Shown: positions 57,669 through 64,000 of the stretch, piece after piece
How the letters are laid out: the number at the start of each line of letters is the position of its first letter
Position numbering within the stretch: position 1 is the first letter of the stretch
Assembly (NCBI RefSeq): GCF_947250645.1
Contig: NZ_OX366334.1
Coordinates: 186,001-250,000, forward strand
DNA length: 64,000 bases
Origin: Wolbachia endosymbiont (group B) of Eucosma cana
GTDB lineage: Bacteria; Pseudomonadota; Alphaproteobacteria; Rickettsiales; Anaplasmataceae
Reading direction: 5' to 3'
Translations under genes and position numbers: made by a program
Notes under the pieces: generated by a model
Databases searched by the model: none
The model's input: the letters and a program-made list of their open reading frames with translations, nothing else
What the model was told of the DNA's origin: nothing

Positions 57669-58556
57669 GTGACAAATCTTATATTTGAAGAAATAACAGA
57701 TATTCTTGATAATATTGTGCGTGTAAGATCCAGTACCACAACATCTAAGGGTGGGTATAGCTATAGCGATGCAGATGGATTATCAATTGGCAGTTTAGAT
57801 ACAATACAAAAAATTGCTGAGAGTTTATTATTAAAAGGTGGAAAGGTAAGACGAGATCTCTTTTATCATGATGAAATGCAGTATGCAACTGAAGCATTTA
57901 TGAATAATGAAGGTTTCCAATTTGATGATCATATTTATATACAATGCCAAAAAGTTAAAGATGAGCTAAAAATTTTAGCATATGGAAGTGTTGTAAACAA
58001 AAGCAATCAGATCAAATCTGTATTAAGAATATGCAGAGATAATAAATATTTTTTTATAGAGTATTCACACGATAGTGTTGTTAACTCTGCAAAAATTACA
58101 AGTAATCCAGAATTAAAATTTTATGTGTTACAGATTGGAAAAAGTATAGTAACAGTCAAGAGTGTAGAGGGAAAAAGGAACTATACAGACATCTTAGAAA
58201 GCAGTATCAAGATGACTTTTACCACTGAAGTAGGAGAAGTCAATATTCAATTAAGTCCTAGTGAGAAAAATAGCAACAATATAAGAGTGGAGATAAGTGA
58301 CAAGGACAGAAAGAACTTTGATCAATTAAAGAATAAGAAAGAAATAGGAGAAGATTGTTTACTTGGTGGATACTCAGTTTATGACGCTATTAAGCAGGGG
58401 TATTTTGAAAAGCATAAGAAGCTATGTCAATTTTCTGAAAATGCTGAAAAAATTGTGAAGGAAGATTCTCAAAATAGCGGTAATTATTGGGTGAATAAAA
58501 TACAGCTCTCAAGAGAAAATAGCATGAAGAAACAAATATTTGAGAAAAGTATATAA
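57669..58556 (+). CDS. Hypothetical protein with shared RNYTD module (family member 4)
   Basis: This 295-residue protein begins with GTG at 57669 (weak GGCGAG site). Residues 1-120 are helical with no match. Residues about 121-247 are the module shared with the proteins at 17913, 35756 and 46482: FFIEYSHDS, LQIGKSIVTVKSVEG, KRNYTDI, FTTEVGEVNIQL, CLLGGYSVYDAIKQGYFEK. It is closest to the 46482 protein, with long identical phrases such as FTTEVGE. No signal peptide. The frame extends upstream into the preceding acidic gene without a stop for some codons, so the two could be one broken gene. Confidence 0.7.
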   Translation: MTNLIFEEITDILDNIVRVRSSTTTSKGGYSYSDADGLSIGSLDTIQKIAESLLLKGGKVRRDLFYHDEMQYATEAFMNNEGFQFDDHIYIQCQKVKDELKILAYGSVVNKSNQIKSVLRICRDNKYFFIEYSHDSVVNSAKITSNPELKFYVLQIGKSIVTVKSVEGKRNYTDILESSIKMTFTTEVGEVNIQLSPSEKNSNNIRVEISDKDRKNFDQLKNKKEIGEDCLLGGYSVYDAIKQGYFEKHKKLCQFSENAEKIVKEDSQNSGNYWVNKIQLSRENSMKKQIFEKSI

Positions 58557-58685
58557 TACTTAAAACACCTATATAATACAACTTTAGACTGCGTTGTTAT
58601 TTTTAGTTTAGAAAGCTAGGAGAAAATACAGTTCTGTTGCATCTATAAACCATAGAAAAGAAGATCATTAAAGCTGGGATTATTG

Positions 58686-59821
58686 TGTAATAGTTTAGAC
58701 TTGATCTGACAGATTAACAAAGTAAGATAAAAATATAAATAAATTTTAAAGGAGTGTCAGATATGAGTAAAACACAAGAAAAAATACTAAAACCAAAGTT
58801 GGGGTTGCTAGAACTTGCAAAGCAATTAGGAAATGTATCACAGGCGTGTAGAGTAATGAAGGGATACATTTTACCGCTTCAAAGAGCTGTATGAAACAGG
58901 AGGGGAAAAAGCATTATACGAGATAAACAAAAGCAAACCATTACTTGCCAATAGAGTACCAAAGGATACAGAAGAAGCAGTAGTTAGTAGAGTTTCCAGC
59001 ATATGGACAAGAAAGAGCAGCTAATGAATTAAAGAAAAAAGGAATTCTAATATCTGCTAGCGGCATAAGGTCAATATGGCAAACTCGAAAATTTTAAAAA
59101 GAGATTGAAAGCCCTGGAAGCAAAGGTGGTCCAAGACGGTATAATTTTAACAGAGGAGCAAGTTGCTGCTTTAGAAAAAACTAAGGAACAAAAAGAAGCC
59201 AATGGCGAAATTGAGACACAACACCCTGGATACTTAGGTAGTCAAGATACCTATTATGTAGGCAATATCAAAGGTATTGTATCAACAAACTTTTATTGAC
59301 ACCTACTCTAGAGTGGCTTTCGCTAAGCTTTATACGGAGAAAACTGCTATCACAGCTGCAGATCTTCTCAATATACCATTTTTTGATGAACAGAAAGTTC
59401 CATTGCTACGCATTTTAACTGATAGGGGTACAGAGTATTGTGGCAAACCAGGGAATCATGCGTACCAGTTATATTTGGGAGTAGAAAATATTGATCATTC
59501 TAGAACCAAAGCTTATTCTCCACAGACTAATGGTATATGTGAAAGGTTTCATAGAACTATGCAAGATGAATGTTACAATATTATCTTCAGGAAAAAGATT
59601 TATAGTACTTTGGAGGAGCTTCAGTTAGATTGGCTGCATTCTTACAACAGAACTAGACCTCATTCCGGTAAGTACTGCTATGCAGACCTTTTTTGATAGT
59701 ATGCATATTGCTTACCAAAAAAATATTGATAACATTAAAATAGATTCTGATATCGGTTTTGACTTCGTCGATTCTTCTGTCAGTTAATTCATGCCTGTCA
59801 GATCAAGTCTAAACTATTACA
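58686..59821 (+). mobile_element. IS481-like insertion sequence, decayed (1136 bp)
   Basis: Perfect 27-bp terminal inverted repeats bracket the element: TGTAATAGTTTAGACTTG then ATCTGACAG at 58686, and its reverse complement ending at 59821. It contains one transposase gene, broken by several frameshifts. The ends are intact, so a transposase supplied elsewhere could still move it. Confidence 0.85.
58763..59787 (+). pseudogene. IS481-like transposase with multiple frameshifts
   Basis: The gene starts MSKTQEKILKPKLGLLELA after AAAGGAG and ends IGFDFVDSSVS at 59787, about 341 codons when the frames are joined. It carries an N-terminal HTH (LGNVSQACRVM) and an rve integrase core: FIDTYSRVAFAKLY, ILTDRGTEYCG and YSPQTNGICERFHRTMQDE supply the DDE residues. 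Breaks are visible near 58870, 59000, 59095, 59275 and 59665. The longest open pieces are 59105-59299 and 59277-59696. Confidence 0.85.
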
Positions 59822-60024
59822 CTTTCATTACACTTTAATATAGCGAAACTAGATTTCACTTTTACACACCTAGATAAGGGGTAACAGCAGATACTAGAAT
59901 GACGAAATCGTTATTCTGCTACGCATTATCGCTGTATAACTATAGCTATATATGAACTAAAAAAGTAATATTCACTAGATCTTAATATTTTAGATCTATA
60001 TTTCAATAAAATATTACAATTAGT

Positions 60025-61209
60025 ATGAATGATCCATTTAAAAGTGAGGATTATAAAAAAAATCTCGATTCTCTGATCAAAGCTATAAAGCTAGGAAATT
60101 CAGAGAAACAATATGGTAAAACAGTAACAGATTTATCTCATGCTTTAGAGGGTTTTACAGATAAGGCAGAAGATGTAGCTAAACTTGTTATACGTGATGA
60201 CTTGAATAATTGTGTAAAGAAGGCAAATAAAAAGCCATTAATTCTTAGGATATTCAATAGAATATTAGGAAGAGATGTTTCGATTAGGAATATAAGTAAT
60301 TTTATAAAAGATAAATTGCCTCCTTCAACTGCTAGAACAGTAATCGAATATACAGATGTTATTCAAAAAATTTCAGATTTAGAGCGAATAGAAAGAAGTC
60401 AAGATAAATATAGGTCATATGGAGTAAATTTAGAAAATAGACAGCAAAAGAAAAATCTCTTATATGAGCGAGAAGATTCAGGTTATGGAGGTTCATTAAA
60501 CGAAGATCCTGAGTATGAAGAAATATCAAATTATCAAGAGGAAAAGAGCAAATCTTTAACAAAAGATTTGCGTAATCTACAATCAATTAAAGAGGAGCCG
60601 ATTTATGCAACAATTCCTAAAGAACATATAGAAGCAAAAAGAGAAAATAGGAAGAAACAACAACTTCAATCTCTTGCACCACCAAAACCACCAAGAGTAC
60701 CACCAGTACCAGAGAAAATGTTTACTATCAATCAAAAAATTAGACAAGAACCGAAAAAAGATAAACCTGCAGTACCACCAAAGCCTAAAGATTTAGGCGA
60801 AAAAGTAAGCACAGAGCAAAAAATAGTAGTGGAAAAATCAGCTGAGAGTAACCCTACACTACCACTAAAATCTGAAAATCAAGATGGTAAAGAATCAGCA
60901 AAAAAAGCTGATGGACCAAAAGTACTAGTAGTTGCTATGAAAAAAGAAGTGACTCGCGAGAGTAGTAAAGTAAAGGCATTAAAAGAAAGATTTGAGCGAA
61001 ATCAAGTAAAGAACGTGTTGCCTGCTGAAAACAAAACTGCTTCAGTAACACAAACGGATATCAGTGTGAAGAGAAAACAATCTCGTTCATTTCCAGTAGG
61101 GAATAAAAAATCTTCGATCAACCATCTTGCCAGCAAAAATTTACCTTCCACGAATGTAAGTGTAAAAGAAATGGTTAAAAAATTTGAAGGGAGAAAAGGT
61201 GAAAGATAG
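60025..61209 (+). CDS. EPIYA-motif, proline-rich candidate effector
   Basis: This 394-residue protein has no named fold. Residues 1-130 are helical. The rest is disordered and basic, with host-signalling motifs: EPIYA at 191-195 (E191-P-I-Y194-A, followed by TIPKEH), a second acidic tyrosine context near 155-175 (DSGYGGSLNEDPEYEEI), and two SH3-ligand-like runs (APPKPPRVPPVPEK near 218-231; KPAVPPKPKD near 249). Known EPIYA effectors (CagA, AnkA-type proteins of Anaplasma) are phosphorylated by host Src-family kinases after T4SS delivery and bind SH2 proteins. No signal peptide or membrane segment. The T4SS operon lies in the same window. Effector status is inferred; the motifs themselves are plain. 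Confidence 0.75.
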   Translation: MNDPFKSEDYKKNLDSLIKAIKLGNSEKQYGKTVTDLSHALEGFTDKAEDVAKLVIRDDLNNCVKKANKKPLILRIFNRILGRDVSIRNISNFIKDKLPPSTARTVIEYTDVIQKISDLERIERSQDKYRSYGVNLENRQQKKNLLYEREDSGYGGSLNEDPEYEEISNYQEEKSKSLTKDLRNLQSIKEEPIYATIPKEHIEAKRENRKKQQLQSLAPPKPPRVPPVPEKMFTINQKIRQEPKKDKPAVPPKPKDLGEKVSTEQKIVVEKSAESNPTLPLKSENQDGKESAKKADGPKVLVVAMKKEVTRESSKVKALKERFERNQVKNVLPAENKTASVTQTDISVKRKQSRSFPVGNKKSSINHLASKNLPSTNVSVKEMVKKFEGRKGER

Positions 61210-61366
61210 TAATATTTGGGTATTTCCCTACTCATGAAAATTAGCTCTTATCATAACATTTTCACAGCCATAAGAGGAAGTTTTTATAAGATTGGGGCTA
61301 AAGAAAACTTGCATGTAAATGTATCAAGGTATAAAATTATAAATATTAAGAATGAATAGGTTAGTT

Positions 61367-61966
61367 ATGAATCTTGTAACAAAATCCGCTATCGATTTTA
61401 CTGCTTCGGCTGTTCTTGCTAGTGGAAAAATAGTTGATGATTTCTGTTTAAGTAAACATATAAAGGATAAGTATGCTGTCCTTTTTTTCTATCCACTTGA
61501 TTTTACTTTTGTCTGTCCAACTGAGTTGATATCATTTAGCAACAAAATAGAAGATTTTTCAAAACGTAATGTTGAAGTGATAGGAATAAGTATAGATTCA
61601 AAATTTTCACACTATAAATGGCGAAACACTCCAGTTAATGATGGTGGTATTGGAGAGGTTAGCTACAATTTAGTGTCTGATATCAAAAAGTCTATATCAA
61701 GAGACTATGGGGTCTTATATGATGACTCAATTGCACTAAGAGCAACTTTTGTTATTGATGATAAGTTTGTTGTACGTCATCAATCGATAAATGATTTTCC
61801 TTTGGGACGTAATATCGATGAGTTTATTAGAATTATTGATGCAATAAAACATAATGAAGAGCATGGTGAAGTATGTCCAGCAGGGTGGAAAAAAGGTAAG
61901 CCAGCAATGCAGGCAAGCGATGAAGGAGTGGCTGATTATCTAAACTCACACAGTGCAGAATTATAA
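61367..61966 (+). CDS. 2-Cys peroxiredoxin (AhpC/TSA family)
   Basis: This thiol peroxidase of about 199 residues reduces hydrogen peroxide and organic peroxides. The peroxidatic Cys is in FVCPTE (near residue 46, after FYPLDFT), and the resolving Cys is in EVCPAGW near the C-terminus (about residue 171). I prefer the ATG at 61367 (MNLVTKSAIDF), which resembles the family N-terminus; another in-frame ATG lies at 61352. It overlaps trxB by 14 bp, so the peroxidase and a thioredoxin-recycling enzyme are co-expressed as one oxidative-defence unit. Confidence 0.93.
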   Translation: MNLVTKSAIDFTASAVLASGKIVDDFCLSKHIKDKYAVLFFYPLDFTFVCPTELISFSNKIEDFSKRNVEVIGISIDSKFSHYKWRNTPVNDGGIGEVSYNLVSDIKKSISRDYGVLYDDSIALRATFVIDDKFVVRHQSINDFPLGRNIDEFIRIIDAIKHNEEHGEVCPAGWKKGKPAMQASDEGVADYLNSHSAEL

Positions 61967-62900
61967 ATTGAGTACAAAAGTTCTTATTATTGGATCTGGA
62001 GTAGCGGGTTATGCTGCTGCTATATATGCAGCACGTGCAAATTTAGAGCCAATTGTAGTAACAGGAATGCAACCTGGTGGTCAGCTTACAATTACTACGG
62101 ATGTTGAAAACTATCCAGGTTTTATTTCTATACAAGGTCCAGAACTCATGGAACAAAAGAGGTTGCATGCAGAGAAGGTGGGGGCAAGGATAATAGATGA
62201 CGAAATAAAAAGCGTTGAACAACTTGAGGATTCTAATGAGTATAGATTTAGATCTTGTGGTGATACTAGTGACTACTATTCGAATGCAATTATAATCGCA
62301 GCTGGTGCGCAAGCGAAGTGGCTTGGCCTGGAGAGTGAAAAGAAATTTCAAGGTTACGGAGTTTCGGCATGCGCAACTTGTGATGGTGCATTTTTTCGGA
62401 ATAAAGTTGTAGCTGTGGTTGGTGGTGGAAATACTGCTGTTGAAGAAGCAATATTTTTAACTCGATTTGCTAAGGAAGTTATACTGATACACAGGCGTGA
62501 TAAGTTAAGAGCAGAGAAAGTAATGCAAGACAGGCTCTTTAAAAATGATAAGATAAAGGTAATATGGAATCATACCGTAGAGCAGATTCTTGGAGAAGAA
62601 AATCCTAAAAAAGTTACTGGCATTACAATTAAATCGACGAAAACCAATAAATTTCAGGAATTAAAAGTGGATGGAGTGTTCATTGCAATTGGGCATGCAC
62701 CAAATACAGGTATTTTTAAGGGCTTTGTTGAAATGGATCAGCAAGGTTATATAATTACGAAACCTGGAACAACTCTAACCAGTAGGGCAGGGGTGTTTGC
62801 TGCTGGTGATGTTCAAGATAAGGTATATCGCCAGGCAGTAGTTGCAGCAGGTACAGGGTGCATGGCTGCACTTGATGCAGAAAAATTTTTGGAATCATAA
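61953..62900 (+). CDS. trxB: Thioredoxin-disulfide reductase
   Basis: This 315-residue flavoenzyme reduces thioredoxin with NADPH. The FAD-binding motif GSGVAGYAAA lies near residues 14-23, the redox-active CATC (SACATCDGAF) near 142-145, and the NADPH motif GGGNTAVEEA near 162-171. The C-terminal FAD motif GVFAAGDVQD lies near 284-293. Length is typical. It starts at GTG 61953, inside the end of the peroxiredoxin gene. A TTG at about 61968 is an alternative start. It is a core chromosomal gene, so the accessory island has ended by here. Confidence 0.95.
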   Translation: MQNYKLSTKVLIIGSGVAGYAAAIYAARANLEPIVVTGMQPGGQLTITTDVENYPGFISIQGPELMEQKRLHAEKVGARIIDDEIKSVEQLEDSNEYRFRSCGDTSDYYSNAIIIAAGAQAKWLGLESEKKFQGYGVSACATCDGAFFRNKVVAVVGGGNTAVEEAIFLTRFAKEVILIHRRDKLRAEKVMQDRLFKNDKIKVIWNHTVEQILGEENPKKVTGITIKSTKTNKFQELKVDGVFIAIGHAPNTGIFKGFVEMDQQGYIITKPGTTLTSRAGVFAAGDVQDKVYRQAVVAAGTGCMAALDAEKFLES

Positions 62901-62928
62901 TTAGTTCTAAAATTTTTAACTAAATTAC

Positions 62929-62956
62929 TTGCAATTTTCTTTGTTTTTTTTATAAT
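62929..62956 (+). promoter_or_regulatory. Sigma70-type promoter of the terminal ankyrin gene
   Basis: TTGCAA (62929-62934) and TATAAT (62951-62956) are 16 bp apart. GAGGAG precedes the ATG at 62992. Confidence 0.65.
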
Positions 62957-62991
62957 TATGTCAATAAATTATAGATTGAGGAGAATTTAGT

Positions 62992-64000
62992 ATGCTTTCG
63001 AGAAGTAATGTAGGTTCTAGAAGAAGTGTTGTTAATGATACAGGATTACGAGCTCAAAATCAAACAACTTCAGGACAATCAACAAAAAAATTATTTAAAG
63101 CTATTCAATTTCAAGGCACTGATGATGAAAGAGTAACACCTGAAGAAGCTTTGAATCATTTTCAACAAGCATTGCAAGAAGGTGCGGATGTTAATGCGTT
63201 TAATGAAGAAGGCATGACACCTTTGATATCTATAATTTATGATTTATCTGCAGGCTCTGAAACAGAAGAAGAAAAAGAATATCAGAGTATGATTAGGTTA
63301 CTTCTACTTCACCGAAGCATAGATGTTAATATTCAAAAAAAAGGTGATGGCAATACAGCTTTGCATCTAGCAATGTCCTTTCAACAAAGGAAAGTGTTAC
63401 AACTCTTACTAAGTCATCCGAGAATAATGATGTATCTACTAAATAAAAGACTTCAAGATCCTGAGGAATGTGCTAAAAAAAATCGTGCTGAGCATTTGAT
63501 CATAGAAATACAAAAAGCAGAAACAGGAAAACAATTATTGAATGCTCTTTCTAACAGAAATATTGACCGAGCAAAAGAACTATTAAATCAAGAACTCAAC
63601 CCTAATTGTTGGAAAAGAAATTCAAATGGAGAAATAGAAACACCACTTAGCCTGATTATCAAATCATGTTTACAAGGAATAACAGAAAGTAACGAAGAAG
63701 TATTGAGAAAACTTTTAAAACATAAGGAGCTAGATTTTAGTCAAATAAAGCCAATATCAGCTATAGAGCAAAATTCAAGATTGAAGCAAATCATTGAACA
63801 AGCTATGAAAGAGCGATTAACTGATACTATTAATACAAAAGATTCGTATTATGTAAAAAAATTAGTAGAAGATAATTGCTTCATAAATCTTGCAATTGTC
63901 ACCGCTGTGTTGAGGAATGTTAATAATCCAAGTGAATCTATTAAAAATTATCTCAATGAGAAATTTCCTGCAAGTGCAGAGCAACCTGTAGCAAATACAC
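62992..64000 (+). CDS. Ankyrin-repeat protein, 5' part (runs off window)
   Basis: ATG at 62992 with a strong GAGGAG site opens a frame that stays open for 336 codons to the window end. Residues about 60-140 hold ankyrin repeats: EGADVNAFNEEGMTPLIS and IDVNIQKKGDGNTALHLAM, then VLQLLLSH. Later residues are helical with weaker repeat-like segments (ALSNRNIDRAKELLNQ). The first 30 residues are Ser/Arg/Gln-rich and carry no signal peptide. Ankyrin proteins are abundant in Wolbachia and many are thought to be secreted to host cells. The C-terminus is not visible, so other domains may follow. Confidence 0.85.
   Translation, partial: MLSRSNVGSRRSVVNDTGLRAQNQTTSGQSTKKLFKAIQFQGTDDERVTPEEALNHFQQALQEGADVNAFNEEGMTPLISIIYDLSAGSETEEEKEYQSMIRLLLLHRSIDVNIQKKGDGNTALHLAMSFQQRKVLQLLLSHPRIMMYLLNKRLQDPEECAKKNRAEHLIIEIQKAETGKQLLNALSNRNIDRAKELLNQELNPNCWKRNSNGEIETPLSLIIKSCLQGITESNEEVLRKLLKHKELDFSQIKPISAIEQNSRLKQIIEQAMKERLTDTINTKDSYYVKKLVEDNCFINLAIVTAVLRNVNNPSESIKNYLNEKFPASAEQPVANT

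Noticed and set aside
1..64000. tRNA or rRNA genes
   Set aside because: I looked for cloverleaf-like and rRNA-like segments between genes and found none I could support by eye; a tRNAscan-SE run would settle it.

Overview
The window is AT-rich alphaproteobacterial DNA that I read as Wolbachia. The signs are a type IV secretion operon with four tandem virB6 paralogues, two cifA/cifB-type gene pairs, ankyrin, OTU and latrotoxin-like proteins of the kind found in the eukaryotic association module of phage WO, RadC plus two-HTH regulators, a decapitated serine recombinase, and many insertion sequences. I do not assign a strain.

Layout. 1-14933 is the 3' part of the virB3-virB4-virB6-1..4 operon plus one trailing small gene. 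15038-15586 is rsmD, a core gene. 15583-17847 is a rearranged IS3-family insertion with tandem partial duplications at both ends, which cut a gene on each side. 17648-34809 is almost all minus-strand accessory DNA: a truncated HTH regulator, a hypothetical protein, radC, a two-HTH regulator with a frameshifted tail, a plus-strand Rpn/PD-(D/E)XK 'transposase', and a cifA gene followed by a giant cifB-like toxin split into three frames. 35756-38650 encodes an ankyrin plus OTU protease protein. 38920-42214 is decayed prophage DNA: recombinase stump, second IS3 copy, Rpn tails and a nonsense-mutated phage-type gene. 42324-45902 is an intact cifA/cifB pair of the nuclease-only type. 46482-48947 holds a coiled-coil effector-like protein and a small ORF. 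49039-50324 is the third IS3 copy. 50521-56247 is a 1908-residue OTU protease with 19 tandem 46-residue repeats. 57025-58556 is a pair of small effector-like genes, followed by a dead IS481-like element. From 60025 there is an EPIYA-motif candidate effector, then core redox genes (peroxiredoxin, thioredoxin reductase), and an ankyrin gene that runs off the end.

How it fits together. The T4SS genes encode the inner-membrane part of a secretion channel. Much of the remainder looks like its possible substrates or phage-borne host-manipulation proteins: two CI-factor loci, two OTU proteases, ankyrin proteins, an EPIYA/SH3-ligand protein, and a four-member family sharing a C-terminal domain I cannot match to a named family. 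Three members of that family sit downstream of a repeated non-coding element of about 250-320 bp, so whole cassettes, including upstream DNA, appear to have been copied. Transposons and single-base frameshifts have since broken many of these genes.

Most notable items: (1) the OTU protein with a 46-residue repeat array that superficially resembles TAL-effector-like repeats; (2) the unnamed shared module with its repeated upstream element; (3) the giant split CifB-like toxin carrying nuclease, pore-like, beta-trefoil-like, ankyrin, polybasic and latrotoxin-C-terminal-like regions; (4) the EPIYA protein. Function calls rest on recognised motifs and recalled family sequences; no database search was run.
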